Source: Diphasiastrum complanatum
Lineage: Eukaryota > Streptophyta > Lycopodiopsida > Lycopodiales > Lycopodiaceae
Direction: 5' to 3'
Length of the DNA: 64,000 nt
NCBI GenBank assembly: GCA_029204225.1
Contig: CM055093.1
Location: 30,143,777 to 30,207,776 of the forward strand
Shown: piece after piece, positions 10,089-19,981 of the stretch
Position numbering within the stretch: the stretch's first letter is position 1
Layout of the letters: each line of letters starts with the position of its first letter
Translations under genes and position numbers: made by a program
Notes under the pieces: model-generated
Seen by the model: only the letters and a program-made list of their open reading frames with translations
Database searches by the model: none
What the model was told of the DNA's origin: nothing

Positions 10089-12131
10089 ATGCCGATTATG
10101 TGTGCTCAGCATCAGGATAATTGTACCTCTCCACACCCGATCGATCACGACAAATTACTTAATCTAGATACACCCATCATCAATATCAATTTTATTGATA
10201 TTCTTCCACACCATGATGAGTTGCTAAATGTTGCATGGCTACCTACTAATGAATCAGACGATTTATTCATTGATGACGGGAACGTCTTACGAATTCAGAA
10301 TTGCCCAGAAGATATGGACATTTCTGATATTCAGATCCTCAACTATATGGAAGCACTTCCCCCAAAGACCTATCCGCAACATGCCTCCAAGGCGGAATCC
10401 GTTGCCAAGGTTGCAATTAAAAAACCTAAGACAAAATTCTACCATCCCAAAAGCCCACACTATCCATGGAATCTATGTGAGGAGGAGACTATCTTTCAAA
10501 TTGATGACGAGATCCTCCATGACATACCAACTGTCTCTTCACCACCGAAACCTCAACCACGTGGTCATACTATGAAAGAGAAAATAAAAAAATCACTTCA
10601 AATTCAACCGCCGGGTGACCTCACCATTGTTCGGGAAGTTTCTGAGATTGCCTCTAGCCCTACACCAGTCCTCGAAAAAGCACTATCTTGGCAAGATAAA
10701 GGCAAGACCCCCCTCGAATCTCCAGCCCATGATGTTCCTACATACTTTAAGGACTATACGATCGAGGATGTCACAATCAAATTACCCCAAGCTCAACGTG
10801 AGCCCACTAGTAATTCACCCTACGAAGGCCCTGCACAAACCATAACCCTTTCCCTGAGTGAGCCAAATGAAACCAATGAATATCTTGTCCATGTCGGAGC
10901 TCATCTCAATCGCGAACAACAAAGACGGCTTGAAAATCTCCTGCGAAAATATCGACATATCTTTGCCTGGACCTATAAAGACATGAAAGGCATCTCACCC
11001 CAAGTAGTTGTGCATCATATCCCCCCTAAACCGGGTGCGAGGCCCACTGCGAATTGTCCATACAGATGCAATCCTATCTATAAGGCCAAGATCAAAGAAG
11101 AATTACAACACCTCTTAGATGCGGGATTTATCTAAGAAATTGAGCATACTGAGTGGGTCTCCCCAATTGTCATCGTCCCCAAGAAAAATGAAAAACTTCG
11201 GATCTGTGTCGATTTTAAGAAACTTAAAGCCGTCATTGAACGTGATCATTTTCCATTACCTTTCGGAGAATCCATCTTAGAAAATCTAGCCGGAGATGAG
11301 GCTTACTCCTTAGATGGCTTTAGCGGATATAATATGATCCAAATCGCTGAAGAGGATCAACACAAAATCGCCTTTGCCATAGAATGGGGAACCTTCTACT
11401 GGAAAGTCATGCCTTTTGGTCTCTGCAATGCTCCCAGCGCCTTCCAACGTGTTATGCAAGCGGCCTTTTCTCAGAAGATGGGCGATACCTTAGAAGTTTA
11501 CTTGGACGATTTAGGAGCACATTCCGAAGAAATACGTCAGTTTTCTATGCTCGAAATTTTTTTTATCCAATGTCAACGCTTCGGTATCTCTCTTAATCCC
11601 GAAAAATGTCAGATTTGGGTAACCCATGGTATTATGTTAGGACATATTATCTCACAAAATGGCATTGCCACTGACCCTGAAAAGATCCTCATCATTCAAA
11701 ATCTACCAGAACCGCGTACGATATGTGAAGTTTACTCCTTCCTTGGCCATGCCAACTACTATCGGTGCTTTATTTTCGACTTCGCTAACAAAGCACGCTT
11801 AATCTACAAAGTAGTTGTAGTTCCCAAATGACGCATCGTCTTTAATCAACTCAAAGAAGCCCTTACCAATGCACCCATCCTCCGGGCTCCTGATTATTCT
11901 AAAGAATTCCATGTGCATATCGATGCATCCAAGTATGCCATTGGAGCAGTGCTCACCCAACCTGCAGAATTCAAAAAGGACTACCCAATTCGTTTTCTTA
12001 GTCGACAATTGATACCTGCCGAAGTCAATTATACCACTACCGAACGCGAAGCTTTGGCAATGGTATATGCGGTTCAAACGTTTCGCCATTATATTCTAGG
12101 AAAAGTCTTTGTGTTCTTCACTGATCATTAA
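10089..12131 (+). pseudogene. Gypsy reverse transcriptase and RNase H (G2)
   Basis: Frame 10089-11135 is a linker ending in the start of RT (FAWTYKDMKGI, near 10965). After a stop at 11133 the same frame continues: WVSPIVIVPKKN, LRICVDFKKL, FPLPFGESIL, then MPFGLCNAPSAFQRVMQ and the polymerase active site VYLDDL (YLDD codons 11499-11510). RNase H begins at HVHIDASKYAIGAVL (about 11910) and extends to the TDH motif at 12128. The in-frame stops are TAA at 11133, TGA at 11829 (in place of Trp) and TAA at 12129 (in place of Gln). Apart from these three codons all RT blocks are present in order, so the decay is mild. It would copy element RNA into DNA in virus-like particles. Confidence 0.9.
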
Positions 12132-12137
12132 GCACTG

Positions 12138-12671
12138 TTGTATCTCATCAACAAGACTTGCACCACCGGCCGTATTAATAGATGGATCCTATTATTGAGA
12201 AAATTTGAGTTTAGGATCGTGGTTCGTAAGGGAGTTCAACATTTTTTAGCAGACCATCTATCCCGAATCCCTAACCTTCCTACCCCTGATCAAGGCATCA
12301 ACGATGATTTACCAGATGCAATCATTTTCCAAGTTGACTCTACACCTATATGGGCTAAGGAAATTACTGAATATTTAACTTCAAGGAAGATGGATCCTTC
12401 CTTCTCTAAACTTGAACAACGTGCGTTGGTCCTCAAAACTAAACCTTATACATTAGTTGCAGGACAACTCTACAAGCAAGGGTTAGATGGAATTATCCGA
12501 CGATGTCTTACTGAAGGAGAAATACCCTCTGTAATTTCCCTCACTCGTGAAGGTATTGGTGCCGACCATTTCTCTTCTAAAACAACTGCTAAGAAAATCC
12601 TCTTAGCCAGTTTTTGGTGGCCAACACTCTTCAAGGATACGCACAATTACACTAAAGCTTGTGATGTCTGC
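12138..12671 (+). pseudogene. Gypsy RNase H end and integrase zinc domain (G2, 5' part)
   Basis: Continues from RNase H (LLYLINKTC, FEFRIVVRKGVQHFLADHLSR) into the integrase N-terminus: YTLVAGQLYKQGLDGIIRRC, then the HHCC zinc domain with DHFSSKTTAKKIL and CDVC. The frame is cut at 12671 by copia C2 immediately after the codon for the last Cys of CDVC. Joining the bases before 12672 to those after 18641 restores the frame. The tail of the open frame beyond 12671 (ending 12710) is C2 LTR sequence, not integrase. Confidence 0.9.
12667..12671. repeat. Left target-site duplication of C2 (TCTGC)
   Basis: TCTGC directly before the LTR start TGTGAAA at 12672. The same five bases follow the right LTR at 18637-18641. 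Confidence 0.95.
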
Positions 12672-13321
12672 TGTGAAATATTTCAGATCCTTAAGATCCA
12701 ATCTACTTGAATGATCTTTGGTTAGAAAGAGAAATACACTACCAATTTCACCAATGTAGAAAAATCAGCATCTACACACAATTTGAGATGCAAACACTAA
12801 TAGAACTTGATCAAACTTGAATGAAATGATTATGTACTGTTGTTGTCCGTACAAAACCAGCAAGCTATTGTATTTCACACGTGTGGATCCAAAAATAGCA
12901 AATATAGATCATTCTACACATAGAATTGCAAGCAATCACCAAGATAGTGCACCAATGGATAGTAGAACCCAAGAGAACCATGTATAAGCATGAAATGAGA
13001 TAGAGAAGAGAGAAGATGACTCTCTCCATGAGTTACATCCTTTTATAGCAGGTCCAAACCCTATTTGGCCACTTGGCTTTCCCACCAAAATGCTAACCCT
13101 ACCAATTTTGGGTCTAGATTCAATGTACCCAACTTATTCAAATTGAATCTACTCAAACTCGCATTCTATCTTTCCCACACTTTCAAAAAGTGTTTATTCA
13201 AATGAAATTTAGACTAATGAACTTTGAAAAGTTTACCTCTAAGTCTAAAACAAGTTTTGGCCTCAATATGCCAAATATGAAAATATTGCAAAATGTGATG
13301 AAACTAGTTGAATCTTTCACA
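12672..13321 (-). repeat. 3' LTR of C2
   Basis: 650 bp, same length as the other LTR. On the minus strand it starts TGTGAAAGATTCAACTAG and ends ...TATTTCACA. Holds ctctctccatgagttacatcctttta, a probable TATA/leader region on the minus strand (tataaaagg). Confidence 0.95.
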
Positions 13322-13890
13322 CTCCCTCTTCAACTAGTTTTAGCATAGACTTTGATAATACTCCAAGTGAAGTCCTATGCTTCATGAACAAGTATTTTCC
13401 CAATGCTTTGGTGAAGATATCAGCTACACATTCCCTTGAAGACACATGTTGAAGCCCCACCTCCTTTGCAATGACTCGCTCCCTCACAAAATGATATTGT
13501 ATCTCAATATGCTTGCTCCTAGCATGAAAGATAGGATTGGATGCCATTCTTTGGGCTGATTGATTGTCACAAAAGATGATTGGGAACTCTGAAAAATCCA
13601 GCAAGTGAAGATTCTTGATCATCCTCTTGATCCATACCGTCTCCTTTGTGCGATGTGTAAGAGCTTTGTACTCGGCCTCACTAGATGACAATGAGATAGT
13701 GGCTTGTTTCTTTGACATCTATGATATAGCTCCATCACCTATGAAAATACAATAAGAACTAATGGATTTCCTATCCATTACATCTCCAGCATAGTCCGAA
13801 TCTGAAAATCCAAAAAGATTAGGTGATGATCCCTCATACAATATGCCAAAATCTCGAGTTCCAATGATGTACCTCAAAACTCGCTTTCCT
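13317..13890 (-). pseudogene. Copia RT tail and RNase H (C2)
   Basis: On the minus strand, similarity to normal copia pol resumes at EHWKLGKRVLRYIIGT (about 13895-13850), then GFSDSDYAGD. A stop replaces Trp just before MSKKQATISLSSSEAEY at 13718. After it come the RNase H blocks: HARSKHIEIQYHFVRE and ADIFTKALGK. RNase H would remove RNA from RNA/DNA hybrids. The domain is nearly complete and is broken by one TGG-to-TAG change at 13719-13721, unlike the RT before it, which is absent. Confidence 0.88.
13322..13333 (-). promoter_or_regulatory. Polypurine tract of C2
   Basis: On the minus strand ttgaagagggag lies directly before the 3' LTR start TGTGAAAG. It is the plus-strand priming site and is shared with C4, which has the same tract at 58911-58923. 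Confidence 0.85.
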
Positions 13891-15010
13891 AGCTTCCAAT
13901 GCTCCTAGCATAGTTTTTGCCAATAGAACTTTGATTCATCATAAGAATGATCTCCTTCCTAAGAATAGATCTCCTTTCAATGATCATGTAATGCTCAAAA
14001 TAGAAACAACCATAATTGATATAGAGAATAGTGTCCACTTGGGATGCTTCACTATTTCTTACATCAATTTTACATGTAAAAATGTGACTAAAACATGAAG
14101 AATCAGATAGAATGTAAATGAAATGATTCCAGCATGCTTCCAACTCTGAACTCTCTGGAAAAATACAACAAACAAACAATAAATGTGAGTGATCAACTTT
14201 TGCTTGCATGTCTCCTCCTCCTTTGTCCTTTGTTGTCTTGTATCCACCATGATACTCCATGAATGAGCCTCCATCTTCATCTTGCCACAAGAAACCATCA
14301 AACCTTGGAAATCCATGAGTAGGTGAGTACATTAATGATGCAAATCTAGCACCACATGACTCCATAAACCAAGTAGTTTGCACTAGTCCATCTTTAAGAT
14401 CTACTTGACACAAGAAAATGACCATGAATTCACAAAAAATTGACAATCTCCAAGTATTGGCACCAAGTAGCTCAACACTTGAGAACTTAGCCATGGATGA
14501 GTGACATAATGAACCTCCAATAGCTTCATTTCCATCAGCAAAATCAGCCAAGAATGCTAGTACAAATCCAACATCAAAACAATGCTCACCAATGTAGCTA
14601 GTTTTACCATATCTTGACAATTTGCACACATCCACATGAAATTGCTCAAACATGAGATAGAACAAGTAAAGTAAACTTGAACAACACCTCCTTGCTGCTC
14701 CTTTGACCTTACTTGAGTCTTCAATATTCTGCAAAAATAGATCCATAACACCTTTGCCAATTACCTCTCCTTTGATGCTCTTGACTAGCTCCAAATTGCC
14801 AACTTCCCTTTTGACTAGTTGAAGCGCTTTGAGATCCACCTCTTGATCTTCAACTTGACCATCAAAGTCATTGAACAAAATTTGTTTTCCAGATCCATTA
14901 CTTGATTTTACAGCAAGATAACATCCATCCACTTGCATAGCTCCATGTACACAAGAAGATCCTCCAAAAGATGTTCCACTTTTCATAAGAGATTGATACT
15001 CAAGATCCAT
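13889..15010 (-). CDS. Unrecognised 373-aa frame in place of RT (C2)
   Basis: A single open frame. It opens with a normal copia RT start (LEYQSLMKSGTS) and then, from about 14967, switches to sequence with no RT block: no LYGLKQ, no YVDD. The new part is rich in Cys and Phe (CCSSLLYLFYLMFEQFHVD; HGFPRFDGFLWQDEDGGSF; DTILYINYG). An ungapped match of about 230 residues is encoded at 58120-58830 in copia C4, also open. Near 13900 it stops and normal copia sequence resumes in another frame. I do not recognise the domain; there is no signal peptide or clear membrane helix. It could be a conserved protein of a non-autonomous family, or a long-eroded pol segment kept open by chance. The two-copy ungapped match favours the former. 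Confidence 0.7.
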   Translation of the reverse strand: MDLEYQSLMKSGTSFGGSSCVHGAMQVDGCYLAVKSSNGSGKQILFNDFDGQVEDQEVDLKALQLVKREVGNLELVKSIKGEVIGKGVMDLFLQNIEDSSKVKGAARRCCSSLLYLFYLMFEQFHVDVCKLSRYGKTSYIGEHCFDVGFVLAFLADFADGNEAIGGSLCHSSMAKFSSVELLGANTWRLSIFCEFMVIFLCQVDLKDGLVQTTWFMESCGARFASLMYSPTHGFPRFDGFLWQDEDGGSFMEYHGGYKTTKDKGGGDMQAKVDHSHLLFVCCIFPESSELEACWNHFIYILSDSSCFSHIFTCKIDVRNSEASQVDTILYINYGCFYFEHYMIIERRSILRKEIILMMNQSSIGKNYARSIGS

Positions 15011-15327
15011 TGGTTGGATCCACTCCTCTCTTTCCTTGCCTGATCTACACTTGTAGGCTCATCCAAAGAGGTTAGGAAAGCAACATAATTTCCAGAAACT
15101 ACTTGCTTACCCTTTTGATCATATGTGAGCCTTGAAGGTACTTGTCTTTCTCTTGATGTTCTCCTTGGCTTTTGACTTGATGAAGGTCCATCATCACCAC
15201 CATCCAAAGTAGGATCCTTCTCATCAACATCAAGAATGTTAGATCCATCTACTTTACCATCAATCATGCTTGAAGACACCTTTGGAATGTTTCCCTCATC
15301 AAAAATGGCATCTCTACCAACAATCAC
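14983..15327 (-). pseudogene. Copia IN-RT linker (C2)
   Basis: Acidic and serine-rich linker normally found between integrase and RT: MIVGRDAIFDEG, a D/S-rich part, then the basic RRTSRERQVPSRLTYDQ block that typically precedes copia RT. Overlaps the integrase frame end (15324) and the following frame start, so two small frameshifts separate the three pieces. Its presence shows that C2 derives from a normal copia pol on this side. Confidence 0.8.
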
Positions 15328-16133
15328 TTTGTTATAGAAGGAATGTAAACCTTGTAGGCTTTACTCACCTCACTATATCCAACAAAAATACCTCTTCTTG
15401 AAGATGGATCCTCCTTGGTCCTATCATCAAGAGTAATGTTGACATAGCATGTGCATCCAAAGGTTCTTAGAAAGTTGACACTCGGCCTCCTCTTGAATAG
15501 CATCTCAAAAGGTGTCCTTCCATCCAAAATAGCACTCGGCCACCTATTGCATGAGAAATTGGCACACAACAAAGCTTGATCCCAAAATGGTTTGTCAAGA
15601 TTAGCGCCTAACCTCATAGCTTTAGCACTTTCACATAAAGTTCTATTCTTCCTTTCAGCCACTCCATTTTGTTGTGGGGTCCTTGATGTTGTATAGTCCC
15701 TCTTGATCCCGTGCTCATCACAAAAGGCCTTGAACTTGTTAGATATGTACTCACCACCATTGTCACCTCTCAAGCACTTGATCTTTGTGGAGAATTGGTT
15801 CTCCCTTGCATTCTTGAACTTAACAAAGACATCATACACTTCATCCTTGCTCTTTAGTAGATAGATCCAACAAAATCTACTAAAATCATCAATGAATGTT
15901 ACATACATCTTAGCTCCACTATTGCTAATTGTAGTAAATCCATGAATATCCGAATGTACAAGTTGAAAAGGCTTTGTAGATCTAGAAATAGATCTAGTAT
16001 AAGGTAGTCTATGTGACTTAGACAAAGCACAAGACTCACAAACATGCTTGTCATTACTTAAGGAACTTGGAAGACCAATCACAACCTTCTTCCTTGCCAT
16101 TACCTCCAATGACTTGAAGTTGAGGTGTCCCAT
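15324..16133 (-). pseudogene. Copia integrase (C2)
   Basis: Well-preserved integrase. MGHLNFKSLE and CESCALSKSHR form the end of the HHCC zinc domain. The catalytic triad is visible: Asp in LVHSDIHG, Asp in LRGDNGGEY, and Glu in GVAERKNRT. These are followed by TPFEMLFKRRPSVNFLRTFGC and GIFVGYSEVSKAYKVY. It inserts element DNA into the host genome. The frame is open for 269 residues but lies in a different frame from gag-protease; the join near 16133 is a frameshift in the pre-integrase region. It may still be able to fold, but it lacks a continuous polyprotein. Confidence 0.92.
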
Positions 16134-17386
16134 CCTTTTGTGCCAAACCTCTTGAATAGAAATTTGCTCCCTTGCCCTTGCCTTTTACCTTTTCCAATCA
16201 AGACATCCTTCCTTTTGATCAAAAAAGCATCTCCATCAAACTCCACCTTGAGGCCCTTACTTAGCATTTGACTCACACTAAGCAAATTTTTGGTAATAGA
16301 TGGAATAAACAAGACATCCTCCAAATGAACATTCCTATTTGTAGAGATAGAAATAGGAATTGTGCCAATCCCTTTGATTGCACACTCACCATCATTGGCC
16401 GTGTAGATCACCCTCTTGTTATCTCCATATGCCAACAAAGAAGTGAAGTACTCTTTGTGAAAGGTCATGCGTGAACTTGCTCCACTATCAATCCACCAAG
16501 GATCTAGATCTCCATCATTAGCAAGCATACATGAAGACATCACAAAAGCATCATCATTTGCATCTTGCACATCCAAACCATCCTCATCAAGAGTAAGATT
16601 ACCTTGCTTGTCTCCTTGATCTCTCTTCTTGTAGCACTCACTTGCAAAGTGTCCTTTGATGCCACAATAGAAGCACTTGAGCTTTGATCTATCCTTCTTT
16701 TTGCCACTTGAAGAAGCATCCACTTGATCTTGCCCTTTAGACCACTTGCTTTTGGTTTTGCCCTTGAATTTGCCATTTGTGAACATAGCATCCTCTTGAA
16801 GTGTCGATGTAGATCCACCTCTTGCTTGAAGCCTATATTCCTCATTGATCAAGATCTCTTGAAGATCCATCAAACTTGGCAAAGTCTTTTGAATAGCAAT
16901 ACTTTGAACAATGTTAGCATGAGCATCCAACAAGCCATTAAGAATCACTTGAATAAGCTCTCCTTCCTTAATGCTTTCATCTATGCAAGCTAACTCATCA
17001 TTCAATACTTTCATTCTCAAAACAAAAGTACTTGGACTTTCTTCATTCTTTTGCAAACAAGAAAAGATTTGCCTTCTTAGAGTCAACACTCTAGAAGTAG
17101 ACTTGGATTCATAAAGCTTCTTCAATGAATTCCAAGCTTCCAAAGATGATGTGCACTTGAGAAGTTCATTGGTAACATTCATCTTTATCATGTGTAGAGC
17201 CTTCTTGGCCCTCTTGTCATACCTCAATTGACCTTGTTGTGTTGCTGGTCTCTCCTCCAAACCTACAACAATATCCAAAACATCATTCATCTCAAGAAGT
17301 GACTCCATCCTCACTTTCCGTAATGAATAGTTACTTGAGGTACGCCTATCTTTGGCTTCCAACATGACTCCAATTGAGGTTGTCAT
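16100..17386 (-). CDS. Copia gag-protease (C2)
   Basis: 428-residue open frame starting MTTSIGVMLEAK at 17386, the first ATG after the leader. Residues 1-200 are UBN2-type gag (YSLRKVRMESLLEMNDV, ALHMIKMNVTNELL, TSRVLTLRRQIFSCLQK). Near residue 238 lies a CCHC knuckle, CFYCGIKGHFASEC. The protease follows, with active site WWIDSGASSRM near residue 297 and the LLSVSQMLSKGLKVEFD block. No internal stop. It matches the gag of C4 (55399-56350) closely, showing that the two elements are one family. It forms the particle and packages RNA. Confidence 0.9.
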   Translation of the reverse strand: MTTSIGVMLEAKDRRTSSNYSLRKVRMESLLEMNDVLDIVVGLEERPATQQGQLRYDKRAKKALHMIKMNVTNELLKCTSSLEAWNSLKKLYESKSTSRVLTLRRQIFSCLQKNEESPSTFVLRMKVLNDELACIDESIKEGELIQVILNGLLDAHANIVQSIAIQKTLPSLMDLQEILINEEYRLQARGGSTSTLQEDAMFTNGKFKGKTKSKWSKGQDQVDASSSGKKKDRSKLKCFYCGIKGHFASECYKKRDQGDKQGNLTLDEDGLDVQDANDDAFVMSSCMLANDGDLDPWWIDSGASSRMTFHKEYFTSLLAYGDNKRVIYTANDGECAIKGIGTIPISISTNRNVHLEDVLFIPSITKNLLSVSQMLSKGLKVEFDGDAFLIKRKDVLIGKGKRQGQGSKFLFKRFGTKGWDTSTSSHWR

Positions 17387-17974
17387 GTAGCAATGACCTG
17401 ATCTTCTCTTTCAACCTGCTTCAATGCACAAAGCACTCCTTTGAACAACAACAAATGCTTTCAAAAGAAATCACCAAGATTTGAAACTATCTCACAAATT
17501 CTCTTCTAGCACTTATCCAAGCAAATCAACACATAGAATCATGGAATCTTGATCAACCTATGATCTATCCTCAATCTAATGACTTTTGCCACTTCCTAAG
17601 ATTGAAACACACTCAAATGAGGTCCAGCAACCTCACTATCTAGAGATCCAATCAAAATTAGGGTTTTGACAAAATCACAAAAAATTGACTATTCCAAATC
17701 TACATGCAAATGCTGAGAATTTGATATGCAATCTATAAGCCACCACTTAGGCTGAACCAATGATCCAAAAATCGGCCAAATCCAGCATGTGAATTCAAAA
17801 AATGGAATTAAACAAGTATATTGACCTATTTAGTGTTTTGATCTACAAAAGATCCAATCTACAAAAGCAAAAAATCCGATTTTGGTATAGAATCCTCTCT
17901 AGCATACTCTGGACTTGATATCTTCACCAAATCATTGATAGATCTGATTTCCTCCTTCATAACCTGAAACACAA
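17387..17974 (-). other. Leader of C2 between PBS and gag
   Basis: About 590 bp of AT-rich untranslated leader, with no coding recognised. It aligns loosely with the leader of C4 (54811-55398) in words such as ttgattggatct and gacttttgccacttcctaagattgaaacac. Probably includes packaging signals (family knowledge, not visible). Confidence 0.7.
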
Positions 17975-17986
17975 GCTCTGATACCA
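17975..17986 (-). promoter_or_regulatory. Primer binding site of C2
   Basis: Plus-strand gctctgatacca, i.e. TGGTATCAGAGC on the element strand, abutting the 5' LTR end. Initiator tRNA-Met type. Confidence 0.95.
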
Positions 17987-18636
17987 TGTGAAAGATTTCA
18001 GATTTTTAAGATCCAATCTACTTGAATGATCTTTGGTTAGAAAGAGAAATACACTACCAATTTCACCAATGTAGAAAAATCAGCATCTACACACAATTTG
18101 AGATGCAAACACTAATAGAACTTGATCAAACTTGAATGAAATGATTATGTACTATTGCTGTCCATACAAAACCAGCAAGATACTGTATTTCACGCGTGTG
18201 GATCCAAAAATAGCAAATATAGATCATTCTACACATAGAATTGCAAGCAATAACCAAGATAGTGCACCAATGGATAGTAGAACCCAAGAGAACCATGTAT
18301 AAGCATGAAATGAGATAGAGAAGAGAGAAGATGACTCTCTCCATGAGTTACATCCTTTTATAGCAGGTCCAAACCCTATTTGGCCACTTGGCTTTCCCAC
18401 CAAAATGCTAACCCTACCAATTTTGGGTCTAGATTCGATGTACCCAACTTATTCAAATTGAATCTACTCAAACTCGCATTCTATCTTTCCCACACTTTCA
18501 AAAAGTGTTTATTCAAATGTAATTTAGACTAATGAACTTTGAAAAGTCAACCTCTAAGTCTAAAACAAGTTTTGGCCTCGATATGCCAAATATGAAAATA
18601 TTGCAAAATGTGATGAAACTAGTTGAATCTTTCACA
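17987..18636 (-). repeat. 5' LTR of C2
   Basis: 650 bp. Aligns base for base with 12672-13321 with only scattered substitutions. On the element strand it is the promoter copy. Confidence 0.95.
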
Positions 18637-18641
18637 TCTGC
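18637..18641. repeat. Right target-site duplication of C2 (TCTGC)
   Basis: Exact copy of 12667-12671. With one copy removed, the G2 integrase frame reads CDVC then QCTKRF without break. Confidence 0.95.
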
Positions 18642-19589
18642 CAATGCACAAAACGCTTTCAAAAAACAAACTACATGCCTTTACACCCCGTAACCACTGA
18701 TCAAGCTTTTCAGAAATGGGAAATTGATTATGTCAGACCTATTAGTCATGCTGCTCTACACACACAATCTCGTTACATCATAGTAGCTACGGACTACTGC
18801 ACCAAATGGGCCAAAGCAAGAGTTGTTCGCAATGTTGACGCTCGTTCTACCGTCAAATTTCTCTATGAACAGGTTATAGTTCGGTTCGGATGTCCTCTAG
18901 AGCTTATCAGTGATAGGGGTACACATTTCTTTAACTCTGTCATAGCAGATTTTCTTTCCAAATTTTTTGTGGTACATTGCAAAAGTTCCCCATACTATCC
19001 ACGCTGCAATGGCCAAGCAGAATCCACCAATAAAGTCCTATTTGAAATTCTCACCAAAATCGTCGAATCCAGCCGATCTGATTGGGAACTCAAACTCCAT
19101 GGTGCTCTCTGGGCTTATCGCACCACCTCGAAGCGAGCTACAAGCTTAACCCCTTTCCAGCTCACATATGGCCAAGAAGCCGTTATGCATGTGGAATTCC
19201 ATATCCCCTCCCTTCGAGTAGCCTATAACCTTGAGCTTGATACTCCTCAGAATCTAGCAAATAGGTTATTCCATCTGCAGCAACTCTGTAAAACACGACG
19301 GATCAGCATCCATGCTCAACAAGTCCACAAACGACGACAAAAAACATGGCATGATCGATCATTGAAACTTAGAGATTTCCAGGTTAGAGATAAGGTCCTG
19401 CTATACCAGGCCAAAGTCTTCAATAGCAAATTGAAATTTTCTGGCCAAGGATCTTACGTCATTAAAAAAATCTTTGTCTCTGGATATGTCCTACTCCAAA
19501 CCCTTCAAGGCGATATCCTCAACATTGTGGTCAATGGGAGTCGACTGAGAAAGTATAACGAACCCTCCTTTTATCTTGATATGTATTAG
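18642..19589 (+). pseudogene. Gypsy integrase core and tail (G2, 3' part)
   Basis: Resumes the frame broken at 12671. Core motifs: FQKWEIDYVRPI (first Asp), LISDRGTHFFNSVI (second Asp), YYPRCNGQAESTNKVL (Glu). The C-terminal region follows with WHDRSLKLRDFQVRDKVLLYQ, a GPY/F-like FSGQGSYVIKKIF and the ending NGSRLRKYNEP. There is no chromodomain. It is open from 18675 to 19589, so the integrase was probably intact when C2 landed in it. The integrase joins element DNA to the host chromosome. Confidence 0.92.
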
Positions 19590-19981
19590 TTGTTTTCTTT
19601 CTTACTGTATTTTCTTCCTTTTTATTGTCTGCATGCCATTTCGACAACATCTTTGCTGAGCTTTCTTGTTCCACCCATCAAGATACTATCAGATCAGGTA
19701 TACCAACAGTCTTCTCTGAGAAAACCACAAAAGTCATTAGTTCAGACGAAATTTTTTCACAACATCTCAGATAAAATTTGCCTGGCCCCTTTTTCACAGA
19801 GAACAATTCATTTTTTGCCTATGTGAATTCTGTCTCAGACACAAAATTCAAAAAGAAAAATAGAAAAAGGTAGTTTTCTTCATCAGATATCCATTCTCCG
19901 AATTCGCAGACAATTCGCTGGAGCTCAAAGTGATCCTCACGATTTCTCTATTATCTCCACAAATTCTGATCAGATACATTT
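19590..19981. other. No gene; 3' region of G2
   Basis: T-rich sequence after the integrase stop, then A-rich. May be 3' UTR or the start of an LTR, but no second copy exists in the window to show the ends. Confidence 0.4.

Larger units (their letters stand above)
12672..18636 (-). mobile_element. Copia element C2, complete, RT replaced
   Basis: 5965-bp Ty1/copia-type element on the minus strand, inserted in the integrase of G2. Two 650-bp LTRs (12672-13321 and 17987-18636) end in TGTGAAAGAT...ATCTTTCACA; they differ at roughly 2% of positions by eye. The primer site, purine tract and 5-bp TSD are all present. Coding order on the minus strand is gag-protease, integrase, a short RT start, an unrecognised 1-kb frame, then RNase H. 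The catalytic core of RT is absent, so this copy is non-autonomous even apart from its frameshifts. Confidence 0.95.
8350..19589 (+). mobile_element. Gypsy element G2 (split by copia C2)
   Basis: Ty3/gypsy gag-pol in the order gag, protease, RT, RNase H, integrase. It is interrupted at 12672-18636 by copia C2 and resumes at 18642. Its own 5' LTR was not found; the 5' side is fused to copia C1 gag. The 3' LTR is not defined, because only sequence after 19589 could hold it and no second copy is available. Coding is broken by a few stops. The integrase-after-RT order places it in Ty3/gypsy (Metaviridae-type) and excludes copia. Confidence 0.88.

Noticed and set aside
14300-14500. C2 unknown frame as an RT with a YVDD-like CQVDL
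   Set aside because: Neighbouring RT blocks (LYGLKQ and the SAFLNG block) are absent and the spacing is wrong; the resemblance is too weak.
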